From Prinia subflava (taxonomy: Eukaryota > Chordata > Aves > Passeriformes > Cisticolidae), in assembly GCF_021018805.1 (NCBI RefSeq), contig NW_026960608.1:3596001-3660000 (forward strand): 64,000 nucleotides of DNA. The letters are read 5' to 3'. A model generated the notes under the pieces. The model saw only the letters and a list, made by a program, of their open reading frames with translations, was not told where the DNA came from and ran no database searches. How positions within the stretch are numbered: position 1 is the first letter of the stretch; each line of letters starts with the position of its first letter. Both the position numbers and the translations under genes were made by a program. Below are positions 1 to 10,066 of the stretch, piece by piece.

Positions 1-475
1 CAGCTCTCCTGTTGCCTTCTGTGATGGGTCCGGGGAAGTCAATGTGTGATCTCACATGCATAATGTGATATGGTTGCTCCCGGTGGGAGAGGAGGTATAC
101 TAACTTCGAGAGTAAGCTGTATTGATCAGGATTTGGCACTTCCTTTAATAAGGAATGTTCTGCCCTTTCAACTATCCAGGCAACATAATCTGAATTGGTG
201 ACTAAATTTAAAGGTTGTTTGAACTTCTCAAAGGCTCTGACAACAGCTGCCAATTCTGCAATTTGAGGAGATCCTTGAACAATCAGAACATCAGACTCCC
301 ACTCTTGAGTGTCAGGATTTTTCCAAGTCATAACTGACTTGTGAGATCTCCCTGAACCATCAGTAAAGACAGTCAATGCCTTTAGAGGAGTTCTACTTTT
401 CAATGAGTTTGGGACCAAATTAAAACAAGCCCTAAATAGTTTGTGCTTTGGTACATGGATGGAGATTTGGCCTCG
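1..475 (-). pseudogene. pol: pol, RNase H domain (element 1)
   Basis: Read on -, this resembles the RNase H part of the element 2 pol at 5280-5760 almost line by line. It includes the FTDGSG segment with the first catalytic Asp, the AELAAVVRAF segment with the Glu, and the HVRSHTD block that leads to the integrase zinc region. In a virus this domain degrades the RNA strand of the RNA-DNA hybrid. The coding sequence is cut by the solo LTR at 476 and resumes at 1218. The expected TDS motif reads TNS here, so one catalytic Asp looks lost. Confidence 0.8.
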
Positions 476-1217
476 TGTCTTGGGTTGAAAAATGTAACCA
501 AAATAGTGTATTCTATTTTCATCTGTTGAAACCGTTTGGGAGATATTGTTCTTTATCTCTTGTAACTCTAGGGGGGGAAGAGGGCAGATGCCTTCTGTTA
601 ATGGGACAACTGATAACACCAGATAAGGCAGTGCCTTCTTGTCTCTTCCTCCACCCATCCTCCTCTGAGGGACATCACCTGTGAATGGGCCATTTCAGGC
701 CTCTCACATGACTGATAACATTACTTCATTCCATTGTGAGATGCTCCACTCAGTCGGAGGAGCCAAAGCCTTTCCACCTGCATAAAACCTGCAATCCCAA
801 ACACTAATTCAGCCGGTTTTCTACTGAATTATCGGAGGAAGACCAGACCCATCTTGCCAGCACTGGACCCTTTTTTCTACAGGATCATCTCTGCTTCACA
901 GAACAACATCTGTTACTCCAGGAATACTTATTTGGACTGCTTCCAACACCCTGACAACAGGGTGTCAGGTCGTATCTCTGACTCTGTCAGGGTCTTCTAG
1001 GACTTTGGTTTGTTTGCTTGTTTGTTTTTTCTGTACTACTGCATTTGTATTTTTTAATATTCCTAGTAAAGAACTGTTATTGCCATTCCCATATTTTTGC
1101 CTGAAAGCACCTAATTGCAAAATTGTAATAATTTGTAGGGAGGGGGTTTTTACATTCTCCATTCCAAGGGAAACTCCAGTTTTCCCTGACAGATATCTGT
1201 CTTTCCAAACCAAGACA
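476..1217 (+). mobile_element. Solo ERVL-like LTR (family A)
   Basis: This 742-bp block begins TGTCTTGG and ends CCAAGACA, giving inverted termini. It is flanked by 5-bp duplications, CCTCG (471-475) and CCTGG (1218-1222), which differ at one base. Taking it out restores pol continuity with element 2. A TATA-like GCATAAAACC lies near 780. The 3' part (about 1060-1217, starting AGTAAAGAACTGTTATTGCC) recurs at 13380 on + and at 32913 and 62831 on -. I recognise that 3' end as the avian ERVL LTR type. No internal region is attached, so this is a product of LTR-LTR recombination. Confidence 0.85.
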
Positions 1218-1481
1218 CCTGGGTAGCTGTCAAGGGCAAACTGGAGGTGCTCATTGGCTTGGAGCAAAAGTTCTAGATCATTTAATGTCACTGGTAGATA
1301 TATGCATGTGAATTCACACCCCGCTAACGTCCTGAGGTGAACTCTGCCCTTCATGATAAGCTGAGCCATAAGCTCTTGAGGTGTTGTGATGGTCTTGTTT
1401 GGTTTGTGTGACTGGTACATCCACAGAGCTGTTGGAGGTCTTTCAGGGTCCTTGGATTGTCCTTGATGGTGAACTCCTGGG
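1218..1481 (-). pseudogene. pol: pol, RT thumb/connection fragment (element 1)
   Basis: On - this encodes the segment before RNase H, with PQELMAQLI and GCEFTCIYLP matching element 2 near 5830-5950. Next to it is a short piece matching the LRDLQQLCG part of element 2. In element 2 about 100 codons separate these two pieces; here they abut near 1425, so an internal deletion occurred. The fragment ends at the CTGGG duplication (1477-1481) of the next solo LTR. Confidence 0.75.
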
Positions 1482-2152
1482 TGTAAGAGACAGTCCGAAG
1501 ATCCCTCATCTGCTTCACGACTGTAGAACAAGGACAGAGGCTGAAACCCCAAGGACCCTAAAATGACATCACAGGAGTTCTGGCCTGGCTGAGGTGGGAT
1601 GTCTGCCAAATGTTGCCTGCATGTGTGTTCGCTGGACCAAGAACTGGTATGCGTCCCCATGGAAACCTGTACTAGGACAATGGATGGTTGGACAGCCTGT
1701 GCTTACTGCTTGGACCAGTGACCAGGCCCAGACCTGCCTGGCCCAAACCTGCCTGGTCTGAACGGTTGCACCTGGTTCCCAGAGCAACGGGCCTCATCAC
1801 AATGGTTCTTGGGTTTCCCCACCTTTTTGGCAAATGGCCACTTACTTCTGAAAATATTATAAAAAGAGACTTTCTAACTTAATACTTTGGAGATCTCCCC
1901 ACGGAAGAAGATGGATCTATTGGCAGAGGACCACGAGGATTTTGTCTCTTCTGTTGGTAGCTATTCCCCCCCCCCCTTTCTCTCTATCCTTTGTTTCTTT
2001 TTTCCTCTCCATCTATCGCATACTTGTGTTGTTGGCACTCAATAAAAGTGCACTGCTGTTGTGATTAATTTGAAGTCCCCTTGTGTGTCTTTTTCTCTCT
2101 GAGATTAAAACAAACCATCACGATATTTGCCTATATTGGTTGGATCGTGACA
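1482..2152 (+). mobile_element. Solo LTR of the 734-bp LTR family (same as 45390 provirus)
   Basis: The 671-bp block begins TGTAAGAGACAGTCCGAAG and ends TTGGATCGTGACA. It is flanked by perfect 5-bp duplications CTGGG at 1477-1481 and 2153-2157. It aligns along its length with the LTRs at 45390-46123 and 50617-51350. It contains a TATA-like TATTATAAAAAG near 1855 and a polyadenylation signal AATAAA near 2041. It is an older relative of the youngest provirus in the window, inserted in element 1 pol in the opposite orientation. Confidence 0.9.
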
Positions 2153-2868
2153 CTGGGGTGCGATCGTCCATTCACCGATCTGGAATCCAAGGTAGGTCCA
2201 TGGGCAGGTGTGCTGAATCTTCTTGGTACCAATTTCAAATCCTGCTCCTTCAATGGCTTTGATAGTCTTTTCAAGGACAGTCTCTAGATAATAGTCAGTC
2301 TCAGTACAAATGAGGATATCCATATAGTGGAAAATTATGGCATTGGGAAATTTTTCTCAAATGGGTGAGAGAACACAGGCAACACACATTTGGCAAATAG
2401 CTGGGGAGCAGTTTAGCCCTTGGGGAAGACTGGCCATTGATACCTTTTTAGAGGGGCTTGTCTATGAATTGATGGCACTGAAAATGCAAATCTTGGAGCA
2501 TCTCTAGGATGGAGGGGGATGTTAAAAAAACAATCCTTTATATCAATGACTGCCAATTTCCAATCTCTTGGGAGCATTGAAGGTGAGGGCAGGACAGGCT
2601 GAAGGGAGCCCAAGTCCTCCAGGATTGCACTGATCTTCCTGAGGTCTTGTAGGAGCCTCCACTTGTGTTTGCCTGGTTTGCGGATGACAAAGTCAGGGGT
2701 TTTCCGAGGACTAGTGGATGGTACTATGTGGCCCTTAGCTAATTGCTCCTGCACCAGGGATTCAAGCGCCTTTAATTTGACTTCTGATAAGGGCCACAGT
2801 TCTGCATAAATGGGGTCATCAGATTTCCATATACATGGTGGTGCCCAGGCACTCAACAGTGGCCCCAG
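2153..2868 (-). pseudogene. pol: pol, reverse transcriptase fingers and palm (element 1)
   Basis: On - this reads as a betaretroviral RT N-terminal half. It has WPLSEVKLKALESLV, then the HKWRLLQDLRKI block, VIDIKDCFFNIPLHP with the first catalytic Asp, and RYQW before the palm. The active site reads HYMDI where element 2 and the family have YMDD, so one Asp codon is missing. At least one stop codon lies downstream of the QMCV segment. The reading continues to a YLGFQIGEWTIAPQ segment and is then cut by the solo LTR. It cannot make an active enzyme. Confidence 0.88.
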
Positions 2869-3213
2869 CTAGAAATCCTGTGGTGGTGAAGGGATTTCTA
2901 GTCTGGTTCCCCATTGTGATAATAGATCTCTGCCCCATAAAATGACAGGTGTGTTTACCATGAAAGGTCTTACTGTGGCAATCTGACCGTCAGGATCTTC
3001 AATAACGACTGACCTTTTGCTCCGCATAGAGGTGGCAGCTCCTTCAATCCCAGAGATGACTCCATTGAGTGGCACTAGTTCCCAGCCCTGTGGCCACTTG
3101 GAGTGAGCAACGATGGTTATGTTGCACCTGGTGTCAGCCACGTCTGGAAGAGAAACTTTGATATCTTTGTTAGACAAGCCACACTCTATTAAAGGTCTGT
3201 CTTGGCCTAACAT
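2869..3213 (-). pseudogene. pro: pro, aspartic protease (element 1)
   Basis: A 114-codon frame with a betaretroviral protease layout: WPQGWEL and PLNGVISGI in the flap region, and LWGRDLLSQWG near the C terminus. The catalytic triplet, normally DTG or DSG in the LLDTGAD setting, reads ADTRCN here, so the glycine and its context are lost. The domain would cleave Gag and Gag-Pol in a live virus. It lies between the dUTPase-like block and RT, as in betaretroviruses. Confidence 0.8.
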
Positions 3214-3229
3214 CTCTGCCTAAAATCTA

Positions 3230-3690
3230 CAGGATTTTCTGGCAAAACATCAGTCCATGTGGGTACAAGGAAGGCTTAGGCAATAGGTGTGCCCTTAGTC
3301 AAATGCCAGAGTGAGTCTATACACATTGCAGTCACAGTGATCTTATCCCTTGGCCCCACAGTCTGTATTTCTGGGAGTACATGTAACCTGTCTGGTCCAT
3401 TAATAGCATCTTCTATGATTAAAAGGTCTCTTGGCCCATCAGGAGGTCCATATTTACCAGTTGGAATTTGGTAATCTGCTTCATTGTTGAACTCAATGGA
3501 AAGGGTGCTTACCAGCATTCTCCTTGTCCCTGTCTGAACCTGTTTGTAGGCCTCAGAGAGCTGGTGCCATTCCTCATAGTAGGTGTTGTCAAAGATAATT
3601 TCTAGCTGCCTCGATGCTCTGAGATTGTGGGAAAAGAGGGACGAAATGGCTTGGCATTTGGTGTCATCTCGCGGGGCCATCCCACACTTG
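3230..3690 (-). pseudogene. dUTPase-like domain of pro (element 1)
   Basis: On - a 134-codon frame (3276-3680) has features of the trimeric dUTPase fold: a YQIPTGKYG segment, and a C-terminal TKGTPIAQAFLVP that resembles the conserved KGDRIAQ-type motif. In betaretroviruses a dUTPase lies just 5' of the protease, as here. The same C-terminal motif occurs in element 2 near 7480. The match is weak in the middle, so this is family reasoning plus two motifs. No clear catalytic Asp motif was found. Confidence 0.55.
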
Positions 3691-3699
3691 GCTGGAAGT

Positions 3700-3905
3700 T
3701 TTTTGCAGCTGTCGGTGAGAGGGTTGGTGCTGTACCTGCTGGTGATATTGCAGCTGGGGACAGTGTTTAAAATGTTCTCTACACTCCAAACATGCAGGGC
3801 AGTGACAGTGGAGAGGTTTTTCTGCTAAAAGTCTTTAGTACATTCCACCTTGAGGTGGCCCAGCTCACTGCACTTAAAACATTTTTTTGACTGTTTTAGC
3901 TAGAA
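3700..3905 (-). pseudogene. gag: gag, nucleocapsid (element 1)
   Basis: On - this encodes a clean zinc knuckle CFKCSELGHLKVEC (C-x2-C-x4-H-x4-C, about 3847-3888). A second, Cys/His-rich, degenerate knuckle follows (about 3740-3790). Nucleocapsid binds and packages genomic RNA. A stop codon separates the two knuckles in one frame, and stops lie immediately 5' of the first. Upstream gag is absent, because the env remnant of element 2 begins next to it. Confidence 0.75.
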
Positions 3906-3914
3906 CTCCCTTTA

Positions 3915-4279
3915 GCACTTTAAAGGTTAGTGAAATTAAAAGGATAATGATAAAAAACTATTAAAATATCTTTTACAACTGATGACATGCACCCTGGCAA
4001 ACCCCCGTCTCTAAAGATGTTTTTCAGCCAGTCTCCTGATTCTCGCCTAATTTCTTCAATCATGTTCTTCATTTCTTGGATGGAATTGAAGATGCTCTGG
4101 CCTCCGCTGGATAAATGGAGGCAAGGCATCACTTTGAAGTCATCATGTTCTTGTTCATGCTCTGCTGACAGTGTTAGCAGGAACAAAAACCACAGGAGTT
4201 CTGGCTTCATTTTGGGGAATAGGAGGATGTCTAAAAACAACATACACATGTGAGTAGGAAAATAACATTTAACACTCAT
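3915..4279 (-). pseudogene. env: env remnant: signal peptide joined to transmembrane stub
   Basis: On - a 119-codon frame starts with a hydrophobic leader (KPELLWFLFLLTLS). It passes within a few residues into a C-terminal transmembrane-subunit segment (SGDWLKNIFRDGGLPGC), followed by a hydrophobic stretch. Nearly the whole surface subunit and fusion region are absent, so a large in-frame deletion joined the two ends. The WLKNIF...LPG part resembles the region before the membrane anchor in alpha- and betaretroviral Env proteins. Confidence 0.6.
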
Positions 4280-4389
4280 CAGAAGAACTTATTAAACACT
4301 CTGGATCTGGGAAAACACAAGATTCAGGTTCCCTACTTCCTTTGCGTCATCTTCGAGAGGAAGCAACGGCTACATCATTGGGTAGGGAA

Positions 4390-5393
4390 GGTGAAGGTGT
4401 ATCTGCATTTAGGGTGTCTTTTCCTTTAGGTGGAACATAAGGTTTGACCCATTTTTGCAGGACCCATTTCAAATCTGAGGGGGTGGACACGCAGGCGTAT
4501 CCTCAACCCCAAGTGACTAAATCAAAGGGCCCCTGGACCTTCCAGGTCTCAGGGTCTTTCACCAGGATTGGTGGTTTCTCTTCAAACTTCAACCGCTAAC
4601 TCTGGTTGAAATGCCTGACAACAGGAGGGTTGAGATTTTCAAATGAACAGTTGAGAAAGTTCATTGTAAAAAGAACTTTACAAAGTCATTGGTGTGGACT
4701 ATTGATTTTGACATCCCCTCTCTGTTGTTCTATGGTTTTCTTGAGAGTGTGATGAGTTCTTTCTATTACTGCCTGACCGGTGGGGGAGTAAGGGATACCC
4801 TTGCCATGTTCAACCTCCCACTCTTGCAGGAAATTTTGGAACCCCTTGGAGGCATAAGTCAGACCATTATCAGTTTTGATTATTTTGGGGATTGCCAATG
4901 TGAAGAAGGCCTGCACAAGGTGTTTCTGTGCATCTGTGGTCTTCTCCCCTGTGTGGGCTGAGGCATAAACTGCACCAGAGAAGGTATCAACTGAAACGTG
5001 GACGTATTTAAACTTTCCAAACTGGGGTATGTGGGTGACCTCTGTTTGCCACACCTCACAACTGCCAAGCCCTCTCGGATTAACTCCTGGTCCTAATGAT
5101 GGTAGGGAGATCTTTTGGCAGTTCAGACAGGTATCTATGATTGCTTTGGCCTGATCTCGCCTTAGACAGAATTGGTGGATCAGACTTGGAACATTTTGAT
5201 GGAACTGTTGATGGCTTAACTTGGCTTGTTGGAAGATGTTAGGAAGGCCAACTAGCTGCACAGGAGCGGCTAGGGCATCTGCTCTGCGGTTGCCCTCTGC
5301 AATGAAACCTGGAAGATCTGTGTGTGATCTTACATGCATTATGTAATATTGTTGCTCTTGGTGGGAAACTAGATGGATTAGTTTTGAGAGCAA
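4390..5393 (-). pseudogene. pol: pol, integrase (element 2)
   Basis: A long open frame (5393-4686) covers the end of RNase H and the integrase core. The HHCC zinc domain shows as HQQFHQN and DTCLNCQ. The DDE core shows as WQTEVTHIP, IKTDNG and TGQAVIE. The first catalytic Asp (usual WQxDVTH) reads Glu here. The C-terminal DNA-binding part continues past a frame break, with WKVQGPFDLVTWG and KWVKPYVPPKG, down to about 4390. Integrase inserts viral DNA in the host chromosome; this copy is inactive by breaks and by the Asp change. Confidence 0.87.
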
Positions 5394-5825
5394 GTTAAAG
5401 ATGACTGGATTTTAAACTTCTTTGAGAACTGCATTTTCAGCTCTTGACACTAGCCCTGCTACACAGGCCAAATCAGTAACAGTATTAATTGGTTCAGAGA
5501 ACTTGTCAAAGACCCTGACTACTGCGGCCAACTCAGCAACTTGAGGGGAACCCTCAACTATCTCTACATCTGTCTCCCACTGCTGAGTCTGAGGATCTTT
5601 CCAAGTCATTACAGACTTGTGGGACTTTCCGGATGCATCTGTGAAAATTATCAAGGCTTTGAGAGGCTTGCAACTTTGCTTTTCTTTTGGGATCAAATTA
5701 AATTCAGAGCTGAACAATTTGTGGCCAGGACAAAGAATTGAAATTTTCCCTGGGTAGCTGTCTAGAGCAAACTGTAACATTTCATTTTCATGGAGCAATT
5801 GCTCTAAAGCCTCATTTGTGAACTA
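5394..5825 (-). pseudogene. pol: pol, RNase H (element 2)
   Basis: A 128-codon frame (5798-5412) with the RNase H pattern: IFTDASGKS (first Asp), AELAAVVRVF (Glu), and TDLACVAGLV at the TDS position where the third Asp lies. The HVRSHTDLPG and GNRRADALA blocks follow in the next frame, so a stop or frameshift lies near 5400. The organisation matches 1-475 and defines the point where the solo LTR struck element 1. Confidence 0.83.
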
Positions 5826-6960
5826 TCCAGTTGACAATTTAATTGGTACATGAATGCATGTAAACTCACACCCTGCTAGCAGTTGCATTTTGAGCCTAGC
5901 TTTGCTGATCAGCTGGGCCATCAACTCTTGTGGTTTGGTGATACTTTTGGACGTTTGGTGACCAAGGAACACCCACTCTATGATCAAGAGAGGGTCCTTC
6001 TGGTCTTTGTCCCACTGAAAAATGAGCCCATGGAGGTGTGGCAATTTCCCCAGAATTATGAAATTTCATGGGAAGTCTGGCCAGCAACGATGGGCTTGCC
6101 GGCTTGACATTACTGACTGTACCTTCTCTAATGCCTGCTGGGCCTCCTGAGTCAGAGCCCTGGGAGAATCTAGCTCTTCTCCCCTTTAACAAATTGAAGA
6201 GGGGAGCTAAGTCTTCTGTAGTGAGGCCTAGCCAGGACCTGACACAATTCAAGGACCCACACAGCTGTTGGAGGTCTCTCAAAGTCTTAGGCCTATCACT
6301 GATCATCAACTTCTGGGGTGTTGTTGTTTGTTTGGCAGTCTCAAGCCCTAAGTACTTCCAAGGCGGCAGCCTCTGCATTTTTCTTGCTGCAACTCAAATC
6401 CTCCAGCAGTCAGAGCAGTAATAGTTTCATCTAATACTTCTGCGAGCATGTCACTATTAGGGGCACACACTAGCACGTCATCCATATAGTGAAGAATGAC
6501 AGCTTCTTCTGCTTTGGCACGCACTGGGGACAGTATTTCAGCAATGTACCACTGACAAATAGTTGAACTGTTTTTCATCCCTTGCAGTAAAACCTTCTAG
6601 TGGTAGTGCCTCCAGGGATCTTCCTTATTGATGGAAGGTACAGAGAAAGCAAGCAGTGGAGAATTGGCTTGGTCTAGGGGAATTTGGAAGAAATAATCTT
6701 TTATATCGATGATGACTAGATTCTAGTTTTGGGGGAGCATGGAAGGGGATGGATTACCCAGTTGAAGGGACCCCATGTCCTCAGTGACTTCACTAATTTT
6801 TCGCAGATCGTGGAGGAGGCACGACTTGTCTTTCTCCGTTTTTTTGATGACAAACACAGGAGAATACCATGGGCTTTTAGTTTCGACCATGTGGCCTTCA
6901 GCTAGTTGCTCCTCATAGAGCTCGTTGAGCACCTTCAGATTTTGCTTGTTCAGTGGCCAC
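5826..6960 (-). pseudogene. pol: pol, reverse transcriptase (element 2)
   Basis: RT in several broken frames. The fingers show as KSPWYSPVFVIKK and LLHDLRKI (6723-6932). The palm has an intact YMDD in the ILHYMDDVLVC segment (about 6470-6500). Then come LRDLQQLCGSLN and the connection domain (5896-6378). Frame changes near 6350 and 6600 and a stop around the HYH segment prevent translation of one protein. Together with RNase H and integrase it forms the usual pol order. Confidence 0.87.
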
Positions 6961-7030
6961 TGGTCCAGCCAAACTGGAGTATCTGTCAGCCAATTCAGTT
7001 TTTGGATGGGGCCCCCTTCAGTGGCGACAA

Positions 7031-7345
7031 CTAAAAATCCAGGGTTTTTTTTGGAATCTGTAATTCAACCCCCCGTTGGGAAATGGCATCTCTTCCCCAG
7101 AGGTTATACCCAGAATCGACAACAAATGGAAGTAAATAAGCCAATTTCCTGTCCGGTCCTTCTATTTGTACAATGATCTTTGATCTCTTGGCCAATTTTT
7201 CCCCCCAATGCCTGAAACCTTGCCAGCTACGGGTTGCAGCACCCAGTGTGATGGCCATTTGTTTAGTGGAATAAGAGTTATAACTGACCCAGTTTCCATC
7301 ATTCCTCGCATCTGAACAGTGTCTCCTTGTTTTTGAGCGTACACC
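7031..7345 (-). pseudogene. pro: pro, aspartic protease (element 2)
   Basis: Two overlapping frames on - carry the protease. METGSVITLIPLNKWPSHW stands where the family has DTGADVT-type sequence, and a PVAGKVSGIGG flap follows. After a frameshift near 7190 come GPDRKLAYLLPF and LWGRDAISQRG. The catalytic Asp is Glu here, so activity is not expected. The ends match element 1 protease at 2869-3213. Confidence 0.8.
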
Positions 7346-7560
7346 AGATTAAAGGCTTTTGTTCACCCACAACATCAGCCCAATAAACAGAAAGAGCAAT
7401 ATCATCATGAGGTTTGGGTGCTGATTGCAGTAAATAGGGAACTGGAATAACTTGTGCTATTACTTGACCTTTAGGAAGGAAAAAGGGAGGATGGACACAA
7501 CATGCCAAGAGAACGATTTGCTCTGGCTGTGATGGTGAAATTTCAGGAGCAATCTCGATC
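7346..7560 (-). pseudogene. dUTPase-like C terminus (element 2)
   Basis: On - a 69-codon frame (7508-7299) has LPKGQVIAQVIPVP, a good match in position and form to TKGTPIAQAFLVP of element 1 and to the last conserved motif of dUTPases. It leads directly into the protease segment (VYWADVVGEQKPLIW). The rest of the domain, toward 7760, could not be followed with confidence. Confidence 0.5.
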
Positions 7561-7763
7561 TCAGAGGGTGTGCATTTTATGTCTCCAGCAGTAAGATACT
7601 CACTGTCAGCCTGGTGTAAGGTTGAAACTTGTTCAAGGTCAAATGTTGTGTGCCAGTCAGGTGAAGAAAAGACTATGGGAGTAGTAAGTTCGAACTTAAA
7701 AGGCTCATACTTTTTGTGGTAATGAAACCTGAAAGTTTTTGAGGATCTTGCACATTTAAAGAA

Positions 7764-7975
7764 TCACTCTTTTTCAACTGCCACAACCTGGCGACCTGTC
7801 CCATTTTTTTTGTCACGTGGGACAGGTCTGCTGTCCCCTTTTAGTTTTTGGATGTTGGAGCAGGGTTCCCTTCTCCTCCCCTCTCCCCCCTTGGTGTGAG
7901 TGTTGTTTTGTTTTTGAAAGGACAGAACGGCATTATGTTTCCCTCCTGCCCACACTGGTGACATGTGACTCTCCC
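7764..7975 (-). pseudogene. gag: gag, nucleocapsid (element 2)
   Basis: On - the frame has CHQCGQEGNIMPFC, a zinc knuckle in which the His is replaced by Asn (C-x2-C-x4-N-x4-C). Basic and proline-rich sequence with PRDKK follows. A frame change separates it from the capsid frame just upstream. In a live virus this part binds genomic RNA. Confidence 0.7.
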
Positions 7976-8600
7976 AGCCACTGGTGGTTGAGGTGGGCTG
8001 GTGCCGCAGTCCTGATTCTGAGCCCGGGTCCTTTTCGCAGTTCTTCTGGGTCTATGATGGCTCGCTTTGTGCCCGTCTCAACGAGGAGGTCCAGGGTTGG
8101 TGGTGGATCAACAGGGAGTCCCAGGATGACTCTCTTGCAAACATCATTGGTATTGGTTTGCGCCACTTCTAGGATCATCTTTTGTTGTAACTCTAGGTGT
8201 TCTATTTGACTCTCCACCACATCACGTAGCCTTTCTATAATATCCAGGAAGGGCTCAGAAGGAGACTGTTTAATAGAAATATAATTGTCTAGCATCTTTG
8301 GTAGGCATAATTTGAAAAGTTTTTTGGGCAGCTCTTTTCACACGTTGGAGAACAGGCTGAGGTATACCCCCAGCTTGCTTGTGTGCTTGATCCCAATCTT
8401 CTTCACCGCTTATATGGTCTATTGTAATTGGATTGTTTTGGGCATCAACTGCACATTCAGGGATTCGCAAAAGCTCAGGAAGGAGGTCCTTGAGTAACCT
8501 CTTCCATGTCCTTTCCCACAGAATATATTCTGTGGGGGAAAGGAGGCATGAAAATAAATCTTTGAGGTCACTAGGAACTAACATTTGATGAAAAAGTGGC
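7976..8600 (-). pseudogene. gag: gag, capsid (element 2)
   Basis: Two frames on - (8584-8270 and 8295-7933) cover most of the capsid. The N-terminal part contains PSDLKDLFSCLLSPTEY and WERTWKRLL. The C-terminal part has the major homology region, read as KQSPSEPFLDIIERL, then CKRVILGLPVDPPPTL. They are joined by a frameshift near 8285. The major homology region is the best conserved part of retroviral Gag and fixes the assignment. Confidence 0.85.
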
Positions 8601-9654
8601 TTTTATTAAGCTTTTAAAAAATTCACTTTTTTGACCAAATTCTTTTTGAGCTTTGCAAAGCTCTTTTTTGCTTTGGTAAGAGAAAGGGTCCCATTTTGGA
8701 TGGGTTGCCCTTCAACTGTATTTAACAGGGGCAGCAAAATGAATGGCTTCTAATTCTTGTTGTGGCTTTAGGCTTTTGGGCCAGTCACTTCCGGCTTCTG
8801 GACTGTGGGAACCTGAAGTAGGAAGTGGGTGGGCGTAGCTACACAAAAAAGGGGCAGAAACATGGGCAGAGTCACCAAAGGGGGCGGAGATTCCAAGTTA
8901 TGTAATTGGGGATGGAACTCTGGGTGGAGCCAGGGGAGGAGTCAGGTTGACTGACATGGGGGGAGGAGCTGAAGGAACTGGCCCAAAGGAAGGGGCGGTA
9001 CCCGGTGGGTAGGAGGAGTTAGGCGACAGGAAGGGGTTGGTCAGAGGGGAGTAGACAGGGAGAAAGGGATTGTGGGAAAAAGGAGCACATGGTCAAGACC
9101 AAGCCATGAGGCCTCGGCCATTTGGTTCCCCCTGGGTGCCATTTTGGAGGGTAGGAGGCAAGCTAGATTCAATTTGGGGATTTTTAACTGGGACAAAGGG
9201 AATAGGTAGAGGGTTTAGGGAAATTTGTTTGGCAGCAGGCACCTTGCTGCAGGGGCAGGGGTGCTGAGAAGGCTTTGGGAATGAGGGATTGGGACAATGG
9301 GTTTGGGAAAGAGGGGTGTTAGGAGGAACTGGGGAACACTGGGTTGGTAGTTTTTTCATTTTCTCTGGGTCTTTTTCTCTTTCTTGCTCACTCATAACAG
9401 CTTGGATTTTAACAAGCAAAAAATAGAAATCATCCCCAGAAGGGTCCCCTTTTTTGGTTAATCATTTTTGAATTAGCAATATTCCAAAAAGCTTCACTTT
9501 TAACATCTTTAGGAGACACACCTGGAAAATGAAGAAACAACCAGCGAATAAACTTTTTAAACAAAGCCTGAGAAAAATGCATTTTTCCCACCACCAGGGA
9601 ATCCATAACTTGGACAAACACTTCTCTGGATTCTGTAGACTGTTTAGCTCCCAT
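8601..9654 (-). pseudogene. gag: gag, matrix and proline-rich region (element 2)
   Basis: The start codon is at 9654 on -, giving MGAKQSTES with Gly at position 2, as needed for N-myristoylation and membrane targeting. A 74-codon frame holds the helical matrix (VMDSLVVGKMHFSQALFKKF). The next frame (9419-9093) is very rich in Pro, Ser and Thr, as in the linker between matrix and capsid. Several stops and frame changes lie between 9093 and 8600. Confidence 0.8.
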
Positions 9655-10066
9655 TGAGTCTGCAGAATCACTGATCCGCCCTCCCTTGTAGTAAAATGAG
9701 AAAACAAAAGCAAAAGGAAAGCCCAGGGATCCCGTCCGGGGTACGCAGACGACTCTGCGGCTTTCTTGGCAGCATGCGGGCTGTCTGCCATGTGCACCCA
9801 GTGCCCCCCCCTTCCCCTGGGGAAAACACTCATACCCCTACCCCTGCCTGCCGTGCGGTCAGGCAACTCACCAACTGACGGTCTTGGAAATAAAAGCTGC
9901 AAGTTCTGTCCCCAAAGCCGGGAGAGACCCTGTGGGTGCTGCTGCAGGGCTGCCTCTCCTTCCCCTGTTGGCCTGCCACGACCAGAAAATGGGCTGGCTC
10001 CACAGAGGCACTGACATTCCACAAACTGTAAATCTTCGGTGCCGCAGTCCACGCCAAATGGCGATG
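9655..10066 (-). other. Leader of element 2 with possible primer-binding site
   Basis: This is non-coding sequence 5' of the gag start. On -, near 10066-10040, the string CGCCA-TT-TGGCGTGGACTGCGGC has the CA-spacer-TGG layout expected at the junction of a 5' LTR and a primer-binding site. The tRNA could not be assigned. No LTR partner was seen, so the LTR edge is a guess. The open frames on either strand here look like chance. Confidence 0.35.

Larger units (their letters stand above)
1..3905 (-). mobile_element. Class II (betaretrovirus-like) provirus remnant, element 1
   Basis: Read on the - strand, the order is nucleocapsid, dUTPase-like domain, protease, RT and RNase H, which is the order of a betaretrovirus (gag-pro-pol). 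The element runs off the window at base 1. Its matrix, capsid and 5' LTR are missing, because the sequence passes directly into the env remnant of element 2 near 3905. Two solo LTRs interrupt pol at 476-1217 and 1482-2152. Stops, a lost codon in the RT active site and an internal deletion show that it is long dead. The class is called from RT and protease sequence and from the presence of a dUTPase-like block. Confidence 0.85.
3906..10062 (-). mobile_element. Class II (betaretrovirus-like) provirus, element 2
   Basis: A nearly complete but frameshifted provirus on -. The order is a gag start at 9654, capsid, nucleocapsid, dUTPase-like, protease, RT, RNase H, integrase and an env remnant. A possible primer-binding site and LTR edge lie near 10040-10066. 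The 3' LTR is missing, since env abuts the nucleocapsid of element 1. Shared motifs show that elements 1 and 2 are the same lineage. The gag start has the MGAKQS form expected for N-myristoylation. Confidence 0.85.

Noticed and set aside
1005..1226. 73-codon + frame in the solo LTR
   Set aside because: It lies inside the LTR and crosses its 3' edge; no protein similarity.
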